DNA from: Lagopus muta
Lineage: Eukaryota; Chordata; Aves; Galliformes; Phasianidae
Assembly: GCF_023343835.1 (NCBI RefSeq)
Contig: NC_064439.1
Location: 18,485,433-18,549,432 of the forward strand
Length of the DNA stretch: 64,000 nucleotides
Direction of reading: 5' to 3'
The position numbers were made by a program, and so were the translations under genes. Below are positions 1-8,643 of the stretch, piece after piece (within the stretch, counting starts at the first letter, position 1; every line of letters begins with the position of its first letter). The notes beneath the pieces were generated by a model. That model made no database searches. It saw nothing but the letters and a program-made list of their open reading frames with translations, and was not told the DNA's origin.

Positions 1-850
1 CAGTCATATGATACAGTTGATACATATGATACAAGTACCAGCTCCTTAAGTCATCTTGAGATTTACTCAAATTTACTGAGTACTCCTTATTGTAGATCTC
101 TTCTCCTGAACTGCCTAAAGCTGCCTACATCTGCACAGCCCATGCCTCTTTCTTTTGGCCTTTTTTTTTTTTTTTTTTCCATTTCTGTTAGTAACACAAG
201 GCACTGTTAAACCTAAATACCAGCTCTTGCACTGAAGACAATTTTCACTGAGAAATTATTGCTAAAGAAAATATGACTATACTTTCTGTCTCCATAAAAC
301 ATACAGAAATTGTTCTTTTAACTTTAAGCATTTGCACTTAGCATTTAAATATTTGCAACAAAGAAGATCCAAGTAGATGAGAAGGAGTAAAGTAGGTTTT
401 CCTAAGCTCTTTTTCTTTTTTTTTTCCTCTAATACCAATCCATTCTTGTCTTCCATACAACTTATTTTAAATTCTAATAAACAGTTAACCTTGAAAGACA
501 TACATTCCAACATACTTTCGTAAATTTCTGTATGGTCCTGCAGCATAATTTCCGAACTGAATTGCTGATTTGCTCATTTGTTTGGCAAAGCTTTCCTTTG
601 CTTGTTATCTTTGCTTTAAGATTGTTCTCTGCACCCTAAAATTTTGTCATCCCTTTTCTTCTTGAATCCTGTCACTACTTTCAACATTCTCAATATTTTT
701 TTATACTAATAATAGAGTGAATGCTGTTCAGTTAATTCCAGATCTTGTGGAAACAAAATGCAGAGTTTAGTGGTTAGCTCAAGTATTTCAGTTTACAGCA
801 ACATTTTAATAAAATATTCCCTGACAGCATACAGTAACATACATGTTTAC
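1..850. other. AT-rich unique sequence, no firm gene
   Basis: This stretch is AT-rich, with pyrimidine and poly(T) runs near 162-178 and 412-426. No family is recognised. On the minus strand a short open segment around 496-590 reads AKESFAKQMSKSAIQFGNYA and ends near a GTATGT donor-like hexamer. It could be a further exon of the same unknown gene as the 851-1057 candidate, but its acceptor side is purine-rich and poor, so it is not called. Confidence 0.5.
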
Positions 851-1057
851 CCAATTGCTTGCATACATTTTCTCAGCTGAAGATTTGCATGCAAAACACT
901 TAACTGAAGATTCTATAGTCTCTTCAATCTCAGATAATTTTCTCATTACTTGAGCATCCTCATCTGTGATCTGTACTTTATTTTGACTAACCACATCATA
1001 CTGCTCATACCTTGTTTTTCTGTCCACTTCTCTAAGAAGTCCTTGTTTGCCTTTATT
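851..1057 (-). CDS. candidate internal exon of an unknown gene
   Basis: On the minus strand this 207-base segment is open in one frame for exactly 69 codons. It is preceded by a T-rich tract ending in AAAAG (acceptor-like) and followed by TGG|GTAAAC (donor-like), which would make it a phase 0-0 exon. The translation is hydrophilic and helix-like: an acidic/basic stretch with TRYEQYDVV, QITDEDAQVMRKLSEIEE and then CFACKSSAEKMYASNW. The residue mix is more protein-like than in most chance frames nearby. The frame continues past the proposed donor for a few codons to a TAA. No family was recognised and no function is proposed. It lies on the same strand as PLXDC2 but about 46 kb downstream of its stop, beyond the satellite block, so it would belong to another gene. 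A chance open frame remains possible. Confidence 0.33.
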
Positions 1058-1654
1058 CTTTTAAGAAATAAAACATAAATTTTCTTAAGTAATCACTGTA
1101 TTCTTCTAAACAATCTGTTTGAGACATCTACTCAGTTTTCCCTTTTCATTTACAAAGAAAATTTTGGTGGAGTCATCATCATTATAAACAATGTTAGCAA
1201 AGTGAAAGATTGTTCTTAATGTAATCTGTTGCAATATATTGACACTAAATATGCCTTCCTTCAAAAAAACCTATTATTTACTTTTGATTTGGAGATGAAA
1301 GCTCAACCATTAGACAAAATTTTATTAACAATGATCAGGACTTCGTCAAATTATTTACTAACGAGTAATTACATCAAGCTTATACGAGAAATGCCTTTGG
1401 TCATTCCTAATAAAGACAATAAATACACATAAAGGGAGATGCTTTTATTGGTGCTACTAAAAAATAGGAACAAAAAAGTCAAGGATCTTTTAAAATGTAA
1501 ATAAAGGCACTGGGAAAATGTTTTAGGCTCTGTAGGTAGAAACACTTCTCTGTTAGCCTTGCACCTCCCCCAAAAAAGGCAAAATTGCCATCCTACTGTA
1601 GTCAGTTTGCAGAAATACTGAATGACATGCTAGCATAGCAGAATGACTTTGCTT
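1058..1654. other. AT-rich unique sequence, nothing recognised
   Basis: This is ordinary AT-rich sequence between the candidate exon and the start of the minisatellite. A 67-codon plus-strand frame at 1229-1432 has low-complexity AT-driven composition and no recognised motif, so it is not called. Confidence 0.6.
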
Positions 1655-2002
1655 CCCTTGCCTAGACAAGAAGCACTGGTCGAGGTAGGAAGCAGCCTAG
1701 CCTAGTGTCGCCTAGGCTAGCCTGGACAAGGCAGAAAGGTGCCTAGCCTGGCCGTGGCAGGAAGCAGCATAGCCTAGCCTAGCATAGCCTGGCCGAGGCA
1801 GAAAGAAGCCTAACCGAGCTGAGCCGAGACAAGCAGAAGCCTAGCCTAGCCTGGCTGAGGCTAGGCAGTTCAAAGCAGGAAGCAACCCAGCCTAGCCTAG
1901 CCTAGTCTGGATGAGGCAGGAAGCAGCCTAGTCTTGACTACCGAGGCTAGCCTGGCTGAGACAGGAAGCAGCCTAGCCGAGCGTCGCCTAGGCTTGCCTG
2001 GA
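1655..2002. repeat. CCTAG minisatellite, left end of array
   Basis: Degenerate copies of a repeat alternate runs of the pentamer CCTAG (or its complement in GGCTAGCCTGG) with a spacer of the form GAGGCAGGAAGCAGCC. The repeat starts near CCTTGCCTAGACAAG and runs directly into the retroviral LTR. The last monomer is cut after GCCTGGA and continues at 5282 on the other side of the element, which shows that the array existed before the retrovirus inserted. Confidence 0.9.
1998..2002 (+). repeat. target-site duplication, left copy (CTGGA)
   Basis: The five bases CTGGA abut the first TG of the 5' LTR, and the same five bases follow the last CA of the 3' LTR at 5282-5286. Five-base duplications are typical of class III (ERVL-type) elements, whereas class II elements usually give six. 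The duplicated word is part of the satellite monomer. Confidence 0.85.
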
Positions 2003-2510
2003 TGTCATGGTTTTATGATTTTTGGTCATCAGTATTCCACACCATAACATCATGTAATGCATTGGGGGTGGGGTTTGATATCTGCCGAATGTTCGTCCGT
2101 CGGAGAAGAACTACTTTTCCCCAGGAGACTTTGTGGTCAGCAAGGGGATATAACTCCAAGCAAGGTCACCTGATCTTTCTTCTTCGCCTGCTCTTCGCTG
2201 TCTGCGCTTCGCTATCTGCGCTTCGCCGCCTGCGCTTCGCCGTCTGTACTTCAGTCACTCAACTGGACTGCACTTCTCACCCCAGCATTGTGGTGAGGTC
2301 TATACAATTCAAACAGACTCTCTCTCTCTCTCTCATTGTATTTTACTAATACTATATTTAGTAAAATCATTTGTTTCACCTCAGATCAGTGCTGTTGTTT
2401 TCAAGTATTTTGGGGTCCCCTGCTTCCCCTTTCCCAGAGGCGCGGATCCGCAGATCCCTCCGCCCTGCTGGTCACGGAACTGGGCCGGACCAGCCCATAA
2501 ACCGTTGACA
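2003..2510 (+). repeat. 5' LTR of the endogenous retrovirus
   Basis: The LTR starts TGTCATGG and ends CGTTGACA, giving the canonical TG...CA ends. Inside it are a GGGATATAACTCC TATA-like word near 2144, an array of about five 14-15-base copies built on CTGCGCTTCGC (about 2186-2250), and a (TC)n run at about 2321-2334. It is 508 bp long and identical to 4774-5281. A 115-codon open frame runs through it in both copies. That frame is best read as a by-product of the tandem TTCGC repeats rather than a gene. Confidence 0.95.
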
Positions 2511-2514
2511 TTTT

Positions 2515-2532
2515 TGGTGGAGAATGCGGGCA
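2515..2532 (+). promoter_or_regulatory. primer-binding site, tRNA-Ala(AGC) type
   Basis: Four bases after the 5' LTR the sequence TGGTGGAGAATGCGGGCA is the complement of the remembered 3' end of vertebrate tRNA-Ala(AGC), ...TGCCCGCATTCTCCA plus CCA, over 18 bases. This is where minus-strand DNA synthesis would be primed. The tRNA identity rests on memory of the tRNA sequence and should be aligned. Confidence 0.72.
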
Positions 2533-2694
2533 ACAGTTGCTTTCTAGCTGTTTAGACTCTCTGCTCTCGGAGAGTTCCGTTGGTAAAGCTTATCTGTTTC
2601 ACCGCTACTCTCTGAAAACGTGACCTTGAAAACTCCAGGCGGACTGCCAGTATCGTAGAATATTTGTAAACTCTAAGCTTTACTATCTTGCCTC

Positions 2695-2697
<3 letters not shown>

Positions 2698-2738
<41 letters not shown>
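2698..2738 (+). repeat. 41-base poly(A) run before the first ORF
   Basis: An uninterrupted run of 41 A's lies in the leader of the retroviral element. Its last A is the first base of the ATG that opens the 283-codon frame. It could be an expanded A-tract in the leader RNA. Homopolymers of this length are also prone to sequencing or assembly length error. Confidence 0.95.
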
Positions 2739-2740
<2 letters not shown>

Positions 2741-3589
2741 CTTTCTGTAGTGAAACTTACTCTTAAAGGGCTGCACGCTGCTGCCTCTTCTTTCCTAATG
2801 CTCAAAACATACTGGGCATTAATTAAGCTTGCCACCTTGCTCTATGGAGCAATCGGCTTATACAATCAAATGAAAACATGGGTGGAAATATGGACCTGGC
2901 ACGTTCGTACAATGTGGCTTACAATTCCGGAGACAGCTGCCAATTTTACAGGACTGGGATTTTTTAAGGTTTCCAGTCTCACCTTTCAGCCTGTAGTGCA
3001 GTTTTTGAATGAACACCTAGTCGCATTACTAATCTCCCTGAATGTATTGCTCATCATTTCGCTCAGTATTAGTATTTATTATATTTTGAGGATGTCCTCC
3101 CCAAAACCAGAGAATACTGAGTGGCAGGGAGTGTGGAAAGGTCTGGGAAAGACTTTAGACAAATGGAAATCTTCAGTCTCATGGAACTTTACTCCAGAAC
3201 ACCTGAAAGACCCTGAGAGTCTAAACAGCTATTTAAGGCAGGAATGTTGCGGCTTAGGCAGTTCTGAGGAGGCACATATGATTTGGGGCCTGGCTAATGC
3301 TTATCGGGCCTTATTCAATACTATCCTGGAGAGAGAGAGAGCTTCTGAAATTGAAAGGGAGAGTCTCAGGGAAACAGTTCAAAATGAGCGAGAGAGTCTC
3401 CTGCTCCAGAGAAAAAACCTCCAATCTGAGAGAGATGCCCTCCGAATTGAAAGAGACTCCCTCCAATCTGAGCTAGATACTGTCATAATCAAACGAAACA
3501 AGCTCCAAGCTGAACTGGAAGATGAGAGCATTGGAACCGACCAACCTGATCAACCACAAGAGGTGGCCAATGCTCTATCTTTACACTGA
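2738..3589 (+). CDS. membrane/coiled-coil protein in gag position of the ERV
   Basis: This intact 283-codon frame starts at an ATG directly after a 41-A run and lies where gag is expected. Residues about 20-42 are hydrophobic, residues 94-117 form a clear transmembrane-like segment (Leu/Ile/Ser-rich), and residues about 124-195 are soluble and Trp/Gly-containing. Residues about 196-264 are a repeating ERESL/ERDSLQSE coiled coil rich in Glu, Arg, Ser and Leu. No major homology region, Cys-His knuckle or late-domain motif is visible, so it is not an ordinary complete Gag. ERVL and foamy-like Gag proteins can begin with coiled coils, but a membrane segment before one is not something I can place. 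The 3' end overlaps the next frame by 68 bases. It could be a deleted Gag, or an accessory protein kept by a non-autonomous family. A role in particle assembly or membrane targeting is inference only. Confidence 0.7.
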
Positions 3590-4727
3590 TTCATGGATGG
3601 TAGCAAATGCCTTATGGGGGTGGTTACAGCAGTGGGAGCAAAATAATTGGCAAAGAAAGGGCAAGCCTATTTGGGCTGCTGACCTATGGAAAGATATTGC
3701 TACCCGAACAAAAAATATGGTTGTAAAGGTGCGCCATGTAGATGCTCATGTGCCCAAGAGTCGGGCTACTGAAGAACAGCAAAATAACCATCAGGTAGAC
3801 CGAGCTGCCAGAATTGAGGTGGCTCAAATAGACCTGGACTGGCAGAACAAGGGTGAGTTATTTTTAGCTCGGTGGGCCCATGAGACCTCAGGTCATCAAG
3901 GGAGAGACGCAACATACAAATGGGCCAGAGACCGAGGGGTGGACTTAACTATGGATGCCATTGTACAAATAATTCATGACTGTGATACATGCGCCACAAT
4001 TAAACAAGCTAAGAGGATGAAACCTCTCTGGGAGGAAGGGCGATGGCAAAAGTACAAATATGGGGAGGCATGGCAGGTTGATTATATCACCTTGCCACGA
4101 TCTCGCAATGGTAAGCATTATGTGCTCACCATGGTGGAGGCAACAACCGGGTGGCTTGAAACATATGCAGTACCCCATGCTACCGCCCGAAACACCATAT
4201 TAGGTCTGGAGAGGCAAATCCTGTGGCGACATGGCACCCCAGAAAGGATTGAGTCAGATAATGGGACTCATTTTAAAAATTCACTTGTGGATACTTGGGC
4301 CAGAGAACATGGCATTGAGTGGATTTATCATATCCCCTATCATGCACCAGCCTCTGGTAAGATCGAACGCTACAATGGGTTGTTAAAAACGATGTTGAAA
4401 GCAATGGGTGGCGGAACATTTAAACACTGGGAGAAGCATTTGGCAGAAGCCACCTGGCTGGTTAACACCAGAGGATCAATCAGTCGAGATGGTCCTACCC
4501 AATCCAGCTCCCTACATATTGTAGAGGGAGATAAGGTCCCTGTAGTACATGTAAAGAACATGTTAGGAAAAGCAGTTTGGGTTTTTCCCGCTTCTGGGAA
4601 AGGCAAACCTCTTCGCGGAACTGTCTTTGCCCAGGGACCTGGGTCCACCTGGTGGGTGATGCAGAAAAATGGGGATGTTCAGTGTGTACCACAAGGGAAT
4701 TTGATGTTAGGGGAGTGCAGTCTGTAA
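3522..4727 (+). CDS. pol: RNase H C-terminus plus integrase of the ERV (pol remnant)
   Basis: This 401-codon frame begins inside the first ORF, in the +1 frame relative to it. The viral similarity starts around residue 15. Residues about 18-98 are the C-terminal part of RNase H, with the TDS aspartate (D23), the VDAH segment and the HQVDRAAR motif (H90, D93). Residues 120-157 carry the HHCC zinc motif (H120, H125, C154, C157). The integrase core has D187 (QVDY), D246 (SDNGTHF) and E282 (GKIERYN), with 35 residues between the last two, as in D,D-35-E retroviral integrases. A Trp-containing C-terminal domain follows to residue 401. Protease, reverse transcriptase and the first RNase H residues are absent. 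The ATG used may not be a real start, since the frame was probably created by an internal deletion that joined the first ORF to RNase H. No dUTPase domain is seen after the integrase. Confidence 0.88.
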   Translation: MRALEPTNLINHKRWPMLYLYTDSWMVANALWGWLQQWEQNNWQRKGKPIWAADLWKDIATRTKNMVVKVRHVDAHVPKSRATEEQQNNHQVDRAARIEVAQIDLDWQNKGELFLARWAHETSGHQGRDATYKWARDRGVDLTMDAIVQIIHDCDTCATIKQAKRMKPLWEEGRWQKYKYGEAWQVDYITLPRSRNGKHYVLTMVEATTGWLETYAVPHATARNTILGLERQILWRHGTPERIESDNGTHFKNSLVDTWAREHGIEWIYHIPYHAPASGKIERYNGLLKTMLKAMGGGTFKHWEKHLAEATWLVNTRGSISRDGPTQSSSLHIVEGDKVPVVHVKNMLGKAVWVFPASGKGKPLRGTVFAQGPGSTWWVMQKNGDVQCVPQGNLMLGECSL

Positions 4728-4756
4728 TCCCATATGTTAAGCATGATGTAGTGATG

Positions 4757-4773
4757 TAGAATAAGGGGTGGAA
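4757..4773 (+). promoter_or_regulatory. polypurine tract of the ERV
   Basis: The purine-rich stretch TAGAATAAGGGGTGGAA lies immediately before the TGTCATGG of the 3' LTR. It is the expected primer for plus-strand DNA synthesis in an LTR element. Confidence 0.8.
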
Positions 4774-5281
4774 TGTCATGGTTTTATGATTTTTGGTCAT
4801 CAGTATTCCACACCATAACATCATGTAATGCATTGGGGGTGGGGTTTGATATCTGCCGAATGTTCGTCCGTCGGAGAAGAACTACTTTTCCCCAGGAGAC
4901 TTTGTGGTCAGCAAGGGGATATAACTCCAAGCAAGGTCACCTGATCTTTCTTCTTCGCCTGCTCTTCGCTGTCTGCGCTTCGCTATCTGCGCTTCGCCGC
5001 CTGCGCTTCGCCGTCTGTACTTCAGTCACTCAACTGGACTGCACTTCTCACCCCAGCATTGTGGTGAGGTCTATACAATTCAAACAGACTCTCTCTCTCT
5101 CTCTCATTGTATTTTACTAATACTATATTTAGTAAAATCATTTGTTTCACCTCAGATCAGTGCTGTTGTTTTCAAGTATTTTGGGGTCCCCTGCTTCCCC
5201 TTTCCCAGAGGCGCGGATCCGCAGATCCCTCCGCCCTGCTGGTCACGGAACTGGGCCGGACCAGCCCATAAACCGTTGACA
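4774..5281 (+). repeat. 3' LTR of the endogenous retrovirus
   Basis: This is a 508-bp copy of the 5' LTR, identical base by base as read here, including the TTCGC tandem repeats and the (TC)n run. It ends GTTGACA and is followed by the right copy of the CTGGA duplication. Confidence 0.95.
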
Positions 5282-5286
5282 CTGGA
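5282..5286 (+). repeat. target-site duplication, right copy (CTGGA)
   Basis: CTGGA follows the 3' LTR. Joining the flanks with one copy restores an ordinary satellite phrase, GCCTGGACAAGGCAGG, which occurs elsewhere in the array (for example near 8083 and 8933, apart from small changes). Confidence 0.85.
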
Positions 5287-8200
5287 CAAGGCAGGAAGGA
5301 GCCTAGCCTAGCCTGGCCTAGCTTTGCCGAGGCAGGAAGCAACCATGCCCAGCCTAGCATAGGCTTGCCTGGCCGAGGCAGGAGGAAGCCTAGCCCAGCC
5401 TAAATAAGGCTAGAAACGCCAAGGCAGGAAGCAGCCCAGCCTAGCCTAGACAGGCTAGCCTGGCCAAGGAAGGAAGCAGCCTTGCCTTGCCTAGGAGGCA
5501 GGAAGAAGCTTTGCCTAGATCAGCTAAGCCTTGCCTAGCTGAGGCAGGAAGAAGTGTAGCCGAGCCAAGGCAGGTAGAAGCCTAGCCTAAACTAGCCTAG
5601 CTTGTCAAGACTAGCTTGGCCGAGGCAGGAAGCAGCCTTGCCTAGCCTAGACGAGGCTAGCCTGGCCGAGGCAAGAAGCAGCCAAGGCTAGACTAGAGCA
5701 GGCTAGCCTGGCCGAGGCAGGAAGCAGCCTTGCCTAGCCTAGCCTATGCTAGCCTGGCCGAGGCAGGAAGCAGCCTTGCCTAGCCTAGACCAGGCTAGCC
5801 TGGCCGAGGCAGGAAGCAGCCTTGCCTGGCCTAGACCAGGCTAGCCTGGCAGAGGCAAGAAGCAGCCAAGGCTAGACTAGACCAGGCTAGCCTGGCCGAG
5901 ACAGGAAGCAGCCCAGCCTAGCCTAGACCAGGCTAGCCTGGCCGAGGCAGGAAGCAGCCTAACCTAGACTAGCCTAGGCTAGCATGGCCGAGGCAGCAAG
6001 CAGCCTAGCCTAGCGTAGCCTAGCCTAGGACAGCCTGGCTGAGGCAGGAAGCAGCTTAGACTAGTCTAGGCTAGGCTGGCCTGGACAAGACAGGAAGCAG
6101 CCCATCCTAGCCTAGGGTAGCCTGGCCGAGGCAGACATAGCCTAGCCTAGACTAGCTTGGCCTAGGCTAGCCTGGCCAAGGCAGGAAGCAGCCTAGCCTC
6201 GCCTAGCTGAGGCTAGCCTGGACGAGGCAGAAAGAAGCCCTGCGTAGCCTAGCCTAGGGAGCCTGGCTGAGGCAGAACTCAGCCTAGGGTAATCTGGGCT
6301 AGGCAAGCGTGGCCGAGGCAGGAAGTAGTCTTGCCTAACCTAGACCAGGCTACCCAGGCTGAGGCAGGAAGCATCCTAGCGTAGTGTCGCCAAGGCTAGC
6401 CTGGCCGAGGCAGGAAGCAGCCCAGTCTAGCCGAGACCAGGCTGGCCTGGCCGAGGCAGGATGCAGCCCAGAGTGGCCTAGCCTAGGCTTGCCTGCCCGA
6501 GGCAGGAAGCAGTCCAGCCTAGCCTAGGTGTGGCTAGCCTTGCCAAGGCAGGAACCAGCCCAGTGTAGCCTATCCAATGTTAGACTGGCCAAGGCAGAAA
6601 GCAGCCTAGCATAGCCTATCCTAGGTTAGCCTTGTCGAGGCAGGAAGCAGCCCAGCCTAGCCTAGACCAGGCTAGCCTGGCCGAGGCAGGAAGCAGCTTA
6701 ACCTAGGCTAGGCCAGGCTGGCCCGGACAAGGCAGGAAGCAGCCCATCCTAGCCGCGGGTAGCCTGGCCGAGGCAGACATAGCCTAGCCTAGACTAGCCT
6801 AGCCTAGGCTAGCCTGGCCGAGGCAGGAAGCAGCCTAGCCTCGCCTAGCCGAGGCTAGTCTGGCCGAGGCAGGAAGCAGCCTAGCCTTGCCTAGCCTAGG
6901 CTAGCCTGGCCGAGGCAGAAAGAAGCCCTGCGTAGCCTAGCCTAGGGTAGCCTGGCTGAGGCAGAAATCAGCCTAGGCTAATCTGGGCTAGGCAAGCCTG
7001 GCCGAGGCAGGAAGCAGCCTTGCCTAGCCTAGCCTAGGCTAGCCTGGCCGAGGCAGGAAGCATCCTAGCCTAGACTAGCCTAGGCTAACCTGGCCAAATC
7101 AGGAAGCAACCTAGCATAGGCTAGGTTAGGCTAGCATGGTTGAGGCAAGAAGAAGTCTTGCCTAGGCTAGAATAGGCTAGCTTGGCCGAGGCAGGAAGCA
7201 GCCTTGCCTAGCCTAGACCAGGCTGGCCTAGCCGAGGCAGGAAGCAGCCCATCCTAGCTGCGGGTAGCCTGGCCGAGGCAGACATAGCCTAGCCTAGGCT
7301 AGCCTGGCCGAGGCAGGAAGCAGCCTAGCCTCGCCTAGCCGAGGCTAGCCTGGCCGAGGCAGGAAGAAGCCCTGCGTAGCCTAGCCTAGGGTAGCCTGGC
7401 TGAGGCAGAAATGAGCCTAGGGTAATCTGGGCTAGGCAAGCATGGCCGAGGCAGGAAGTAGTCTTGCCTAGCCTAACAAAGGCTAGAAAAGCCAAGGCAG
7501 GAAGCAGCCCAGCTTAGCCTAGACAGGCTAGCCTGGCCGAGGCAGGAAGCAGCCTTGCCTAGCCTAGCCTAGGCTAGCCTGGCCAAGGCAGAATGCACCC
7601 TAGCATTGTCTAGCCTGTCCAAGCCTGGCCGAGACAGGAAGTAGCCTTGCCTAGCCTAACAGAGGCTAGCCTGGCCGAGGCAGGAAGAAGCCCTGCATAG
7701 CTTAGCCTACGGTAGCCTGGCTGAGGCAGAAATCAGCCTAGGCTAATCTGGGCTAGGCAAGCATGGCCGAGGCAGGAAGTAGTCCTGCCTAACCTAGACC
7801 AGGCAACCCAGGCCGAGGCAGGAAGAAGCCCTGCGTAGCCTAGCCTAGGGTAGCCTGGCTGAGGCAGAAGTCAGCCTAGGCTAATCTGGGCTAGGCAAGC
7901 ATGGCCGAGGCAGGAAGAAGCCCTGCGTAGCCTAGCCTAGGGTAGCCTGGCTGAGGCAGAAATCAGCCTAGGCTAATTTGGGCTAGGCAAGCATGGCCGA
8001 GGCAGGAAGTAGTCCTGCCTAACCTAGACCAGGCAACCCAGGCCGAGGCAGGAAGCATCCTAGCGTAGCGTTGCCAAGGCTAGCCTGGACAAGGCAGAAA
8101 TGAGCCCAGCCTAGCCTAGCCTAGCCTAGGCTAGCCTGGCCGAGGCCGGAAGCAGCCTAGCCTTGCTGAGCTCAGACACACAGTAGCCTAGCCTAGCCTG

Positions 8201-8582
8201 GCCGAGGCACGAAGGAGCCTAGCCTTGACTAGCCGAGGCTAGCCTGGCCGAGGCAGGAGGCAGCCTTGCCTAGCCTAACGAAGGCTAGACACGCCAAGGC
8301 AGGAAGCAGCCCAGCCTAACCTAGACAGGCTAGCCTGGCCGAGGCAGGAAGCAGCCTTGCCTAGCCTATGCTAGTCTAGCCTGGCCGAATCAGGAAGCAA
8401 CCTAGCATAGGCTAGGTTAGGCTAGCATGGCCGAGGCAAGAAGAAGTCTTGCCTAGCCTAGACCAGGCTAGAGTGGCCGAGGCAGGAAGCAGCCTAGCCT
8501 AACCGCGGGTAGCCTGGACGAGGCAGACATAGCCTAGAATAGCCTAGCCTAGCCTAGTCTAACCTGGCCAAGGCAGGAAGCA
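5287..8582. repeat. CCTAG minisatellite, first main block
   Basis: Tandem degenerate monomers are mostly about 46 bp, with GAGGCAGGAAGCAGCC followed by CTTGCCTAGCC or CTAGCCTAGCC and then GGCTAGCCTGGCC. Neighbouring monomers differ at several positions, while some multi-monomer phrases recur (GAAGAAGCCCTGCGTAGCC near 7369, 7822 and 7915), so there is higher-order structure. Palindromic cores such as CTAGCCTAGGCTAG recur. No gene is present. Confidence 0.95.
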
Positions 8583-8643
8583 CAGAATCACAGAATTGTA
8601 GGGGTTGGAAGGGACCTCCAGAGATCATCGAGTCCAACCCCCG
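8583..8643 (-). mobile_element. CR1 LINE 3' tail inside the satellite
   Basis: The sequence from CACAGAATCACAGAATTGTAGG to GAGTCCAACCCCCG is the reverse complement of the conserved 3' end of avian CR1. It reads as a GGTTGGACTCGATGATCTC-like phrase, then GGTCCCTTCCAACCCCTAC and two ATTCTGTG tail units. It is only about 60 bp long, as is usual for 5'-truncated CR1 insertions, and satellite continues directly on both sides. Confidence 0.9.

Larger units (their letters stand above)
2003..5281 (+). mobile_element. young non-autonomous ERVL-type endogenous retrovirus
   Basis: This is a complete LTR element of 3,279 bp: 5' LTR 2003-2510, primer site from 2515, open frame 2738-3589, open frame 3522-4727, polypurine tract just before 4774, and 3' LTR 4774-5281. 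It is flanked by the 5-bp duplication CTGGA. The two LTRs show no difference when read against each other, so insertion was very recent on an evolutionary scale. Protease, reverse transcriptase and the N-terminal part of RNase H are missing, and no envelope frame is seen. The copy therefore cannot copy itself and must have been mobilised by proteins of a full-length relative. The RNase H/integrase similarity and the 5-bp duplication suggest the avian ERVL group. The family name is not assigned. Confidence 0.92.

Noticed and set aside
2002-2349. 115-codon frame in the 5' LTR, repeated at 4773-5120
   Set aside because: It lies wholly in LTR sequence, is caused by the TTCGC tandem repeats, and has no recognised domain. 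It is duplicated only because LTRs are duplicated.
4370-4833. Minus-strand frames antisense to the integrase region
   Set aside because: Shadows of the real plus-strand integrase coding sequence, with no recognisable protein.
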